64,000 nt of DNA, from positions 209,001-273,000 of the forward strand of contig JAVKOQ010000014.1 of the NCBI GenBank assembly GCA_031835245.1, read 5' to 3'. The translations under genes were made by a program, and so were the position numbers. The notes under the pieces are model-generated. The model ran no database searches. It was not told the origin of the DNA and saw nothing but the letters and a program-made list of their open reading frames with translations. Positions 1 through 11,800 of this stretch are shown here, piece after piece (position 1 is the stretch's first letter; each line of letters opens with the position of its first letter). The stretch is from Balamuthia mandrillaris. Its lineage: Eukaryota; Discosea; Longamoebia; Balamuthiidae.

Positions 1-59
1 CCATACCCGTTCTCCTCTTCTTCTTTTCCTTCATCATCTTCTTTTTGGCAATCTGCGAG

Positions 60-201
60 GTGGAGCGAGGCCTTGGCTCGTTCTCAACAACAACAAAGAG
101 TTTTATCAACACAAATAAGAATGAGTCGTCGGAAGCGGCAACAACGACTACAACTAAGAGAACATGTAAAGAAAGCAGCAAAAGCTGCTGGCAACCAATA
201 A
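60..201 (+). CDS. possible 3' terminal exon of an unknown + strand gene
   Basis: An open frame ending in TAA at 199-201 encodes a Gln- and Lys/Arg-rich tail (…MSRRKRQQRLQLREHVKKA…AAGNQ). It follows a pyrimidine-rich stretch (about 1-50) and an AG near 58-59, which looks like a 3' splice site. If real, the rest of the gene lies left of the window and its stop faces the stop of the ThiD gene at 275. The composition is low-complexity and no family is recognised, so this could be a chance open frame. Confidence 0.28.
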
Positions 202-221
202 CTTTTTTATTTTTCTTTTTG

Positions 222-222
222 C

Positions 223-262
<40 letters not shown>
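222..262. repeat. (CT)n microsatellite
   Basis: A CT dinucleotide run between the possible upstream exon and the ThiD stop codon. It lies in the short convergent 3' region. Confidence 0.9.
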
Positions 263-265
<3 letters not shown>

Positions 266-274
266 CTCCTCTGT

Positions 275-908
275 TCATTGCCGAACATCATAAAAGTGGT
301 CCAAAGGGCCATGCCCCTTTCCGATGGCCTCTCTATAGAAGCTATCCTCAATAGCTCCAGCCACATACCTCTTTGCTGCCCTCACCGCCTCCTCCATCAC
401 CTCTTCCCCATCTTCTCCTCTCTTCTTTCTCAACAAGACGGCCAGGTTGGCAGCGATGGCGCTGGCCAGCGTGCATCCAGTGCCGTGGGTGTTGCCGGTG
501 CGATACCGCCTGGCGCCGAGCTCCACGAACCTGTCCTCCTTGCCATCGTACAGCACATCCACCACCGCCATGTCGTCCTCGTCTTCCCCGCCATGGAGAC
601 TCTCCTCGACGTGCCTGAGCAAAGCGAGATGACCTCCTTTCACCAGGACGTAACGCGGGCCACCGTGCAACGCCTCATAGAGGCGTTTCGCCGTTTGCCT
701 CATCTCGTGAACGGTACTAATAGGTTGGAGTGGTTGTCGCTGAGAACGAGGCTCGTTTGTATCTCCTGCAGAACTGGAGCAGAATTGGAGCAGGAGTTGA
801 GCTTCCTCGAGGTTGGGCGTGATGATGCTGCACAGAGGCACCAGCTTCGTTTGCAATGCCCGCAAGGCTGCTGCTGGGAGGAGGCATGCCCCTCCTTTGG
901 CCACCCTT

Positions 909-940
<32 letters not shown>

Positions 941-1639
941 TTTTGAAAAGAAAGAAATTACAATTATATAACAAAAGTTATAATATAGCAAACAACAAAA
1001 AACCAGTTGGTGAAAGGAATGGAGAATGAAAAAATGAAAATGAAAGAAGAACAAGAAGAAAATGAAAGAATGGCAAGAAGAAACAAAAAAAAGAAGGAAT
1101 CAAGGAATGAAAGGAGAGAGAAGGGATGGTACATGACAGGATCTAAAACGATGGGAATGTTATGGACGTTATGATGGAGCAAACGCGCAGCAACCGCCTC
1201 GATAACGTCCGCGTTGGCCAGCATGCCTATCTTGACCACGTCCGCGCCCATGTCCTCAAAGATGCTGTCCAGCTGCTGAGCCACAAAGGCAGGAGTGACC
1301 TCAAAGATTCCACTCACGCCTTTTGTGTTTTGTGCCGTCACTGTTTTTTTTTTTTTTTTGATGCTGAGCGAAAGAAGAAAACGAAAAGCAGAGAAGAACA
1401 AAGAAAGAAGAAAAGAAGAAGGAGAAGAGCAAGAAGAGCAAGAAGAATACGAGGAGGAACGAACAGGCAGTGATAACACTCATGCCATAACAACCGAGGC
1501 GGGCAAAGGTCTTGAGGTCAGCCTGGATGCCTGCTCCACCACCACAGTCGCTGCCCGCTATGGTCAACGCCAACGGTGGTGAGGCCTTCTTTTTCTGCTG
1601 CTGCTCTTCTTCCTCTGTCTTCTCGCGTGCAGCCAACAT
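275..1639 (-). CDS. thiD: hydroxymethylpyrimidine / phosphomethylpyrimidine kinase (ThiD family)
   Basis: Predicted to phosphorylate HMP and HMP-phosphate in thiamine pyrophosphate synthesis. Three exons (1465-1639, 1133-1340, 275-905) join in frame to 337 residues. The N-terminal [16 protein letters not shown] motif of the ribokinase-like fold follows a short polar leader. Splicing restores the family string [14 protein letters not shown] at the first junction and [14 protein letters not shown] at the second, which fixes both introns. The C-terminal [16 protein letters not shown] motif holds the usual GTGC anion hole and catalytic Cys. The start was chosen at 1639 because an upstream in-frame ATG (1708) lies in AT-rich promoter-like sequence. 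Second-intron and 3' acceptor tracts contain T-rich runs. The gene is head-to-head with the PPR gene. The family call is strong; HMP kinase versus bifunctional use is inferred. Confidence 0.93.
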
Positions 1640-1811
1640 TTTATTTTCCAATAATAAAAAAAAAATTATAGTATTTTTCAGGACGACACGGTTAACTCTG
1701 CTCCACATGACGAGGATTTGTGCTGTATAACTAATAACAGAATGACGTCACTATGGAATGTAAAGTATGCGGTGAGAAAGCAGAAGACGACGGAAGGAGA
1801 AAGGCAGAAAG
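1640..1811. promoter_or_regulatory. divergent promoter region with a palindromic CRE-like site
   Basis: 172 bp separate the start codons of the ThiD gene (-) and the PPR gene (+). A perfect TGACGTCA palindrome lies at 1743-1750 and A/T-rich runs flank it. TGACGTCA is the classic bZIP (CREB/ATF-type) site. Use by either gene is inference. Confidence 0.4.
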
Positions 1812-1991
1812 ATGTCTGGGGTGTCGCGGCCGTTGCCTTTGTCCTCGGTGCTGAGGGCCAATCGCGCGTTGTGCTTACGGAGAAGGCCTATCGCTTCGTT
1901 GCGATGTTACACCAACTTTTCTGGGAGCAGCATCAATAAATGGATGTACGGTACACTGGTTTTTTTTTGCATTTTGTTCCGTTCGTCTAAT

Positions 1992-2030
<39 letters not shown>

Positions 2031-2339
2031 ACCCACTCTTTGATCGTGCTTATCTCCTCGTGGAAAGTGCCTATACTTCTGTGACCAGTATATCAACACC
2101 GATGCGCGTTTGCCTTCTTCCTACTACCTCTTTTCATTGGGAACGGAGGACCTATTCGAGGCGACCGGTGGAAGTCATGAGGAGGTTGGAAGCGCTGAAA
2201 CGCGACTTGGTGATGCGTAACTGGGAAGATGTTGAGGCACTGCTCGCAAAATTAGGCGCAGAGCACGAAAAGCTTTCATTCTCTGCTACCGAGTACAGCG
2301 GTACGTTTCTCTGTCGCTATCTCTCTGTCTCTCTCTGTC

Positions 2340-2393
<54 letters not shown>

Positions 2394-3164
2394 TCTCTCT
2401 GCTTTCTGGTGCTCACCAAAAACATCATTTGCTGTGTCGTACAGATTTGCTGAGCTTGTGCGTAGCCCCGGACAGCATACCCAGAGTACGGCAGGGTGCT
2501 TGGCGAGTCGCCCAAGCCCTCATGCAACAACTGCAACGAGAGGGCATCCGACCGACGGACCCAATGCTCCTCCACTTCGTCAAGGCGTACGAGAACAGCG
2601 CCACTGACCTTGTCCTAGACGTCTTTGGCATGCTGTCAACGCAATGCGGGATACAACGTCCCAGCCGGAATATTTTCCATCACATGATCGTTCGTGCCAA
2701 ACGGATAGACAAAACAGCGGACACAGCTTTTGCCCTGTGGGAGAGAATGAAGAAGATCGAGTCAGAAGGGACATCATCGTCACCATCCTCTTTCGCCTAC
2801 CACGAATCGATTCTGGCAGTTTTGCTCCGTACTGCTACAAAGTTTAAGGACATGGCACGGATGGAACAGTTGTTGGCGGTGATGCAAGAACGAAATATGC
2901 CCATAAGTAAAGAAGACTATATTCCTATCATCGCTCTCTATGCTGCCCACGACAAGAAAGACAACGTACTCTCGCTTTTGGATCACATGATGAAGAGCAA
3001 CGACCCAAAGATGATAAATGATGCTTGGAACATTTATCTCCAACTGACTATGGAGGGAGGCCAATTTGAGGCAGTCAAACAGGCTTTGGAAACAATGGAG
3101 AATGCTGGAGCGCGAGTGAATCATGCTACCTGCTCAAGATTGGTCTCTATATATGCTAAAAACG

Positions 3165-3201
<37 letters not shown>

Positions 3202-4252
3202 CTGCTTCTTCACTCTTTTATTGAACCACTGTAATATTAGAGATTACCCAAAGAAGGATTACAAATGTTACTATCCATGAAAGATAGGATGCGAGCACAA
3301 GCAGAGGTTAAACTGGAAGAAGAGCCACAACACGAAAATCGTTTGAGCGCCATCAAGTCCATCTTCGCTCCTCAAAAAACGGTGAACGATGAGGAGCCTT
3401 ATGACCTTTCATCCATGTTACACAACCAACTTGCCATTTACAGGGCTGCGGCTATGCAGTTATTGCTTGCCTTTGTGCCAACAAAAGATTGGGACTCTGC
3501 AGTACAAACCATTTTTACACTAACAGAGATGAACATACCGCTTGATATTGGACTCTTTGGAGTTTTATTTAAGGTTCTTTGTTCTCTTCTCTGTGAAGTT
3601 TCTGCTCACTCTAAGTTGTCGCTCACTTTTCTATATGGGTTACTTTGAAGTTCTGTGAAGGTCAACTTGATAAAGTAGAGTGGATTATGGAACGCATCGA
3701 GGCTGAACGGTTTAATCCTGACTTACTCACAATACACGCTGCTCTTTGCGCCTGTGGAGATAACTTGGAGTATATATATCTTTCTCCCGTTTTTTTAACT
3801 AGGGACTAACACCTCTCTCTCCCTCTCCCTCTCCCTCTCCCTCTCCCTCTCACTCTCTCTCCCTCTCCCTCTCCCTCTCCCTCTCCCTCCCTCTCCCTCT
3901 CCCTCTCCCTCTCCCTCTCCCTCTCCCTCTCCCTCTCACTCTTTGTGTTGTAACGTCAAGGTTGGCTCTTAAGGTGTGGAATAATTTCGTAAACGCACGA
4001 AACAAAACTCCTGATGTGAAAATACTGACGGTGTTGATGAGCATCTACATCAGAAACGAGCAATACGAGGAAGCCAAACAACTTGCAGAGCGTTACTCTC
4101 CCGTTGTTAAGCTCGACCTCAAGGCCTTTGGCTTGCTCATGTCTTCTTGTATTACGAAGAAGATGTATAAGCAAGCCTGGGAGCTCTATGAGGCTTCACA
4201 AACCCTAAGTTAGTATCTCTCCGTCAAGGCCTATTCTCCCTCTAGTCTTAAG

Positions 4253-4295
<43 letters not shown>

Positions 4296-4705
4296 ACCAC
4301 ACACTATCTTTTGCTCGTTCCCCCCAAAAAGAGATCAAAGCAGATGACCGGTTATTTGCAGCAGCCCTACTGGCAGCGCAGCGCATATTTGACTTTGACA
4401 ACCTGATACAAGAGTTTGGCAAGATGCAAGCAACCCAAGGCATGCTCCCCACTCCCATCACCCTCACCCCTCTCTTTAGGGCTTGCCAAAAGGAGGAAGA
4501 CCTCAGAGCCGTTCTCCAAGTTCTGTACAGAGCTCACGAGGCTCCTTCTGAACATCCATTGACGTACCTGGATAGGGAAGCTTGGAATCAGTTGAGATTT
4601 GCCTTTGAACGAGCTGGTAGGCTGAGGCTTTTCCAACAACACACCGACAGGTATGCGCATCGCACTAATCTTGCCCAGTTCTTGAAGGCCATGAAGAGGG
4701 CCTGA
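1812..4705 (+). CDS. pentatricopeptide-repeat (PPR)-like protein, probably mitochondrial
   Basis: Seven exons (1812-1945, 2089-2300, 2445-3163, 3241-3573, 3651-3769, 3961-4208, 4332-4705) give 712 residues. Every junction keeps phase. The N terminus is rich in Arg, Ser and Leu without acidic residues (MSGVSRPLPLSSVLRANRAL…), as in mitochondrial targeting peptides. The body is a series of amphipathic helical pairs with PPR-like spacing of about 35 residues (for example around TYSRRPVEVMRRLEALKRDL, HHMIVRAKRIDKTADTAFAL and LTVLMSIYIRNEQYEEAKQL). PPR proteins bind organellar RNA. The repeats are divergent and I cannot name an orthologue. Five introns carry CT-type microsatellites. The 3' end is convergent with the IMPase gene, with 70 bp between stops. 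A TPR-like solenoid is the main alternative. Confidence 0.72.
3812..3942. repeat. (CCCTCT)n hexanucleotide repeat in a PPR-gene intron
   Basis: About 20 imperfect copies of CCCTCT fill the fifth intron. On the complementary (template) strand this reads GGGAGA repeats, so runs of three G occur every six bases, which fits the G3N1-7 G-quadruplex pattern. Confidence 0.92.
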
Positions 4706-4775
4706 TGTAGTTTGCTTGACTAAAGAAGACAGAGGACGCAGTTTTGTTCTTCTTTTTCTTTCTTTTCGTTCTCTT

Positions 4776-5798
4776 TTACATATTCTCGCTCCACTCTTTG
4801 TTCAACAACGGAGCAATGGCCATCACCACCTCTTTCTTGCCACATAATATCGACCTCGCATCCAAGTCAAACAGCTCTCCTTCTCCTCCTTTCTCCAACA
4901 AGGAAGGCGTGACCACCACTCCACCGGCCTCCTCCACTATCACACTCGCTGCACACATGTCCCAGCTGTGCACACCCCATTCGTAGTAGGCGTTGCTGCG
5001 CCCGCAGGCAACGTCGCATATGCCGGAGGCTGCGGAGCCGCAGCAACGGATGCCGCGGGCGTGGTGCTTCAACAGGGATTGGAGGTTGTCGAGCATGAAG
5101 GAGATGCCGCGCTCGCTGCGTGAGTAGCCGATGTTGGTGGCTATGCAGGCCCTTGATAGCTGGGTCTCTTGGCTGACATGAATGGGCTTGTTGTTCAAAA
5201 ACGCTCCTTTTGTTTTGTTGGCGAAGATGAGAAGATGAGAGAGGAGAGGAAGAGCACAACAAACCTTGACCTCGAATGGCAGTGAACTTCTCGTTGAGTA
5301 TGGGGTTGTACACTATTCCTAGCTCTGCTCTTCTGCCTATGGCAAGCCCGATGCAAATAGCAACAAACGGATAACTTTGACCAAGCAACAAAAAAAAAAA
5401 AACATAGTTGAGTTTCGTTCGCTTCGAACGGATCCGCTCCACAAAATCAAAGAGCAAATTGTTCACCTGTGAACAAAGTTGGTGGTGCCGTCAATCGGAT
5501 CAATGACCCACGTCGGTTGTGAGGTTAGTTTAGGCTCCTCCTTGGCCGCTCCTTCTTCCTGTGAGGCCGCGGTGCTCTCCTCTCCCAAGAACAGGTGGTC
5601 CGGAAAGGCAGCGCTCAGCTTGGCCACGATCAACCGCTCCACCGCCACGTCGACCTCAGTGACCAGGTCCACGGCCCCGCCCTTCTCTTGCACCGACTCG
5701 TGCGCGCCAAACTTGCCGCGCACAATGGCGGCAGCCTCCTCCGCCGCCTCCATCGCCACCTCGAAGCACCGCTGCAGTAACCCTTGTTTGTCTCCCAT
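4776..5798 (-). CDS. inositol monophosphatase family phosphatase
   Basis: Predicted Mg2+-dependent hydrolysis of myo-inositol monophosphate, a cytosolic step in inositol recycling. Three exons (5467-5798, 5265-5374, 4776-5203) give 289 residues, near the usual 270-290. Metal-binding motifs are present in order: LGEES, DPIDGTTNFVH (split from YPFVAICIGLAIG by the first intron) and the C-terminal SWDMCAASVIVEEAGG. The second splice restores GAFLNNKPI, a family signature. Only 73 bp separate its start codon from the stop of the giant gene upstream. A related phosphatase (for example histidinol- or L-galactose-phosphate phosphatase) cannot be excluded on motifs alone. Confidence 0.93.
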
Positions 5799-5871
5799 TT
5801 CACCTCTTCGTTTCTTTCAAGAAAAAGAAAAGAAAAATAAGCCCTGTTGAAAGAAGACACTTTATAGAAAA

Positions 5872-8800
5872 TCATAGAGAGAGGGCTTTGAAGGCTTTGA
5901 GCAGCTTGGTCTTTTGTCCGATCTTGACGCCCAGGTCCTTCCAATCCTCGCTGGTGAGGTCCGGTAGCAAGTCCAACGTGATCTCCTGCTCCTCGAAGGC
6001 GGGCAGCAGGCTGGACAAGCCATTATCGTCGAGGAAACGCGCCAATGTGATTGGCGTTGTTGTTGCTGATGTTGTTGTTGTTGACTCAACGCCACCTTGT
6101 GGCTCTTTTTCTGAATCCTTTGCTTCTTCTTTTTGCTCTTTCTCTATTGTTGCTTGAATCCCTGCCTTTTGCTCTTGTTCTTCTTTCGTTGTCTGTTCTG
6201 GTTCGTTTGCTTCTGTTTCTTCGTTCTCGTTTTCTGATGCTGTTTGTATACTTTCGTGCTCTCCTTTTCCTTGTTTTTCTTCTTCGTTCTCTTTGTCTGT
6301 TTGAGCCTCCTCTTTGTGTACTTCTTCTTGTTTGGCAGGAGTGTCCGCGATAGGTCTATCTGTCTTCTTGTAGAAGAGCAAGTAGGCTGTTTTGCGGAGC
6401 ATCACGTCGTGGAAGGGGTCACCAACGGCCGTCACATATTCATCGTCAAAGAGATACCATTCGTTGTGATCAGCGTTATAGACTCGAGCGTAGTTATGAC
6501 CTGTTTCCAGGTTGCCAGAATGATGCTATCATTCGTTTGTTTGTTTGTTTGTTTGTTTGTTTGTTTGTTTGTTTGTTTGTTTGTTTGTTTGTTTGTTTGT
6601 TTGTTTGTTTGTTTGTTTGTTTGTTTGTTTGTTTGTTTGTTTGTTTGTTTGTTTGTTTGTTTGTTTGTTTTAGTCTAGAAAACAGGAAACAGAAGAGATG
6701 GAGAAAGAGCGAGAACAGTGAGAAGCACGTACACATATGGCATAAAGGGAGTACAAGGGGAAAGGAGGAGAAGAAGATGAGTAACGCGGAAACTCCAGTT
6801 CTGAAGGAATGATGACGGAGTGGTTCAGCTTGCGATAGTATTTGGCTCCTCCTTTTTGATACTGCTGGTAACGCCGAAGGTGAATGATGACTATCTCAGG
6901 CAGTTGTTTAATCTCTTCCTGCTTGATTGCTTCGATCTCTTCTGTCCTCTTGTCAACCGCGCACGCGTCGCAACGCCTTAAAATCAAAGCAGAGTGTTAA
7001 CAGAGAGAAATACAAATTGCAGAAGAATAAGAAGATAAGAAGGTAGATACCGTTTGACTTGTTCGGGTTGGAAGTAACCCGAAACCAAATCCTGTAAAGT
7101 AACCACAACGTTACTGCTATTTGCATCATCCTCACCTCTACTCAGCAAAAGGGGCAGACACAAGTGTTTGACCTCCAGAGTCTCAGTGCCGTCAATAGTG
7201 CTTTGGCACTCTGCCGAAGTGCACTTAACGTGCTGTTTGCAGGTGATCATCACAGCTTCCTCCAATGATGGCGCCGCTCGAAGCAGATGTTGAAGAAAGA
7301 ACGTGAGGAACTCGTGGGAGTCGTGCATGCGGCATCCTCCAAACTCGGGTTGTAAGGCGCATACCAAGCGATACAATTCAGACGGTCGGAACGATTTGTC
7401 TTCTCCTGAAAGCAAACGACCCACCAAGCGACGATAGCAATTCAACAAATCTTCAGTGGTTGTAGGTTTCATCACAGAAAAGTGGTACGAAGAATGGGGT
7501 TGTGGAAGAGGCGCATCGGTGTTGTTTTGCTGATGATGATCGGCAGGATGGAGAATTCGTTTGGTTAGAAGGTCGCTGCGGGATAAACACTGGAGAACAG
7601 CGTTCAGCCAACACGTGTTGCCCAAGTTTACCAGACCACATGCTCTTGTTGTTGCAGCTGGTGTGATGCCATAAGAGCGTGTGTTCTCATCCGTTATAAA
7701 CACAAATGAGTCAATGTCTTCTTCCATAGAAGGAGATGGAAGCTGAAGCAAATCCAGCATGTAGTTTTCGTGGAAGAAGCTTTCTTGCTGTTTGTCCGTG
7801 GACGATGAAGGAGTCGTGGCGATCGATTCAGGATTGGGCACCGCTCTATAGTTTGCCTCTTCTTCCTCTAACAACTTTTCCACTTCTTCCGGTACTTTCT
7901 CCACATATACTTCATCCGTTTCGATGACGACGTCGTGTTGTGCTTGCTGCTGCGCATTCTGGATTGTTCTTCTTCTTCTTCGTTTCTCTTCATCTCTGCT
8001 CATTCTGACTGTCAGCTCTCCATATAACTCGTGCAAAAGACACAAGTATGGCACATAATGCTCCACTTTGATGCTCTTTGGAAATATTTGCTCCACTTCT
8101 TCAATCATTAGATTACCTGCCGTAAGCCTCATAGCTTTTAAATCCCTTTCCATCACCAACATCAACGGGTGAGCGGTGTTGCTGTTGATAATCTTGTTCG
8201 CGTTCTCGGCCTGGAGCAGCATTTCTGTGACGGCCTGAATGGTGTCGTACCATCTCTGCGCTTCTTTACGAGTCAGTGGTTTAATATCGTCGTCATTCTT
8301 ATCCATCTTCTTTTTGGTGTCACGATTGTGGAGACCACGAGAGCTTCTTCCTAGCAACAACTTGAACATTCGGTCAAGTTCTTCGAGGGCAGGTGAAGGT
8401 AGAGGAACTTTGAAGGTGGTCGGAATGTTGATGAAACGATAGTCTTTGCTCTCCTCTTTTTTCACCACCAATTGGCACAGGTCTTTCAAGAATCGAAGAT
8501 GGAATCTTTGGAACGAGTTGAAGCCTATTGGAAGTGTTTGTGGAGCTAGTTGCCCTTTCACAAACCTGAGCAAAGACATTGTTTGTAGTTTCAACGTATT
8601 CTTGTCTTCTTGCTGTTGGTGTTGCAACTCGTCGAGAACGTGTCGAACGATTTCCTCAAAAAAGTCTATCAATCCAAACAGTTCTTCTTGTCCTACTTCG
8701 CGAAGACTCACTTCCAATTGTTTCTTCTTGTCCACTGGAAGCGGGTCCGCAAAAGGTCCTCCGTTGGGTAGTTTTAGACAAAGTTGCAGCAAATGGTATG

Positions 8801-11800
8801 ACCTCAACTTTTTGAGCACAGACGCGTCCGTCAATGCTCCGTCGCGAATGCCGGCATTAGGCTGCTGGTGAGAGGAAGGATGGAGAGACGAATCTTCGTT
8901 TTCTTCATTGTTGCAGTCGTCCACTCTGAGAACAAATGTCTGCCGCAATGCAGTGATCGCCCGTCCGAGTTCTATTTTACCACTCGTACGTTCCACCACC
9001 TTTTCAAATGTTTAAAGTTGATAAGTGAGAATGGGGATGGAAAAAACAAAAAGGTGGAAGGAGAAAGAAAAGAAAAAAAAATAAGAAGGGGCAATAAGAA
9101 AGAAATACCATTCGTTCAATACGAGCATTGTCAAAGCTCAAATCGCTGCGTTGACGTCGCTCATCCACAAAGCAGGCTTGCATACATACACATTCCTCAA
9201 ACTCCCGCAAGTCCCATCCTGTAAACAGCAGTTGCTGTTGCTCTCGCTCCAACTCTCCCGATGCCAACAAACTCAGATCTACTTCACGCTCTGCGTCACC
9301 CTCATCAAACAACAATCCTTGGCGGTCATCCATTCCATCACGCTTCATCAGAATCTCGTCTTGTGGAGCCACGATCGTTTGCAGGAAACGAATGATCGCA
9401 TCCGTGCCATCAGAGTCCGGCAGAGTTAACAGACATTCTATGAGAGGAGACTCGTCATCGACATCCACAATCAGCTGCTCGAATGCTCTTTGGTCCTGTT
9501 GATTGCGACACATGCCTTGTAGCTGTCCGTGAATGGCTTTGGCTTTATTCCAACTCCTCTTGAATCGTTCAAAAGCCGCTACCACTATCCTCACAGTCTC
9601 CTTCTCTTCTTCTCTCAGGCATTGAGAAATGGCTTGCGGTACGAACAACGTCTTCGCATCCTTCTCGCTCAGTCGTGAGACAAACACAGAGTTCATCATT
9701 CGGTAAAATAGCACCAAGTCCGGAACGTACTGCAAGGCTGGCAGTTTGGTAGCTGCATGTTGCACGTAGGCTCGCAACAAAGGTCGTGAAGTTTCGGCAG
9801 CTGTTGTAGTCAGCTCTTGATGGATCCTCTCGGCGTAGACTCGGTAAGAAAGGTCCAGCGGGGAGAAGAAGCGAGCCGCCTCTACAGCTCTCAGATCCAA
9901 TAGCTCAGCCATGTTATGGTGATGTGCTTTGGCGGCTTGCAGATGCACTTCCCGCAGCTCCACGTATCTTTGACTGACGTAATCAAACACCTGAGACTGA
10001 ATGACGTCTTCGTATGCTTTCACTTGGTCAGCGTTATCGAATACAGCGATGAAGCTTGGCGGAGGTTGGTGTTGTGGAGTAGCGAAGGAGAGTTGCCAAA
10101 TTCTGAGAAGAGCTTCTGTAAAGAAGTGAGGTCCGTCCATTCGTTGCTGCATCATTTCAGGATCGGTGCACAACATGTTTACAAAGGTCGCCCCTCGATT
10201 GAACACATACGCCTTGACCTGTTCCTCTTCGCTCCGGGCTCTTCCTCCCCGTTGAAGGGCTTCATCTTTCCAATTGTTGAGAAAGTGGTAGTTGGTAGTG
10301 AACACGCGGAAAGCATGTTGCGGATCCAGCAGCAAAGTCACGCACAACGGCAGCCACGCTAAGGCATTAATGCACAGTCGGTATCGTCGAATGTTATTCA
10401 TCACCGGTGGGTTGCTCATCTGCGTCAGTTCAGCGATCTGCTCTTGAGTCTTGTAGCCACAATCCCAGTTTCGTCTTTGATAGTCGGAGCCAGGGCCAAA
10501 GGTGTTGTGGAGGGTGGCAGGCAAGAAGATACGGTTATACACGTGATTGCTTTCTCTGGGGCAACCTAACGCTATCGCCAAGCAGTTCACAATCATGTTG
10601 GCTCTTGTCAAATCAACAGCAGCATCTCCGTTATCATTTTCTTGTTGCTGTCGTTGTTCTTCTCGTTTTCTTGCATCAGCGGAGAACAGGAATTGTAAAG
10701 GATCCAGCTCGCGAGAAGAAGCTGCTGCTGGTGCATTGGTAAACAGCAGGATTGCTTGTCTTTCCTGCGGGTTGATGTCCAATAGGCGAACTAGGTGTGA
10801 CCCTTCGATGTTGAGCTGTTCAGCCAAGAAGGGACATGCTTTGCCCTGGTTGAAGAAGTCATAATATACCACCAACAACACAAACATTCGTAATCGGTGA
10901 CGCCGCAATGTCGTCAATGCCACATCTTCTTCGTTTTCTAACTGTTGTCGGAGGTATTCGTTGAACGCTTGCAACTCGCGTTGTCTTATCAGACCATTGA
11001 AGCGTTGATACTCTCGTCCGGTTTCACTGTTTTGCTCCAGCATGAAGGAAAAGCGAGTGCCATCCCCAATGCTCGCTGCATCCTCCGCTACCGCCCACCG
11101 TTCTGCCAAGCCCAATTGTTGCAGCGCCTCTCTGCACTTAAGCAGTCTAACCAGACCCTGGTCGCGAGGAAAAGCCACAAAGAAGAAGCGAGCGGCTTCC
11201 AAAGGAGCTCCCAATTTCGGTCCTTCCATTTCGCACAACAGCAAACGAACCAGGCCAAGAGTGTTGGCTGGTTGTTCTGGCCATTCCTCTACGATGCCCA
11301 GAGCAGAGGCTTTGCTCTCATCACAAAGACTCTGGGCAGCTTTACGAAGGAGGATGCATGCCAGCGCTGCTCTTTGGATGATCAACTGGACCTTAAGGCC
11401 GTTATGCCCTTCTTGGGAGGAAGCGACCTCTATCTCGTTACACAGCTGCTCGAAACGATGGGCCACTGTAGGAAGAATGTCATTCTCGGTATCTTCTTCT
11501 TGCTGTTTCAACAGGATGAAGAACAGCATGTCTTCCAGCGGATATGCGGTTGAAGCAATCGCTTCCAGTTCTTTTTCTTGGTCGTTCTCATCTTTCTTCG
11601 TCAAGTGATTACTATTGTAGTTATAACGAAGGAGATGAGAGCGGTTCGAATATGAGGTTGCGATCACTTCTCCAGCGAGTTGCAGCATGGGTCGTTGCAG
11701 CTCTTCTTTTTGGTCTCTCAGAAATAAATACAGCAATCGTGTTCGCCAGTCAAGCGATAACTCTTGCCACCATGTCGCCACAAACTCTCTTAGTAGTTCT

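Noticed and set aside
2276-2575. Arg-Glu or Ser-Leu repeat proteins over CT/GA runs (many places)
   Set aside because: Dinucleotide repeats read in frame give RE, SL or ER strings; each lies in an intron or gap of a supported gene.
6537-6812. Open frames of FVCL or KQTN repeats across the TTTG array
   Set aside because: They are six-frame by-products of a tetranucleotide repeat. The array lies in an intron whose splice sites are fixed by the USP sequence.
8999-9108. Gene boundary between the AAA+ part and the USP part
   Set aside because: The frame continues through a GT-AG intron with matching phase, and the downstream exon has no start Met for about 140 codons. Kept as an alternative only.
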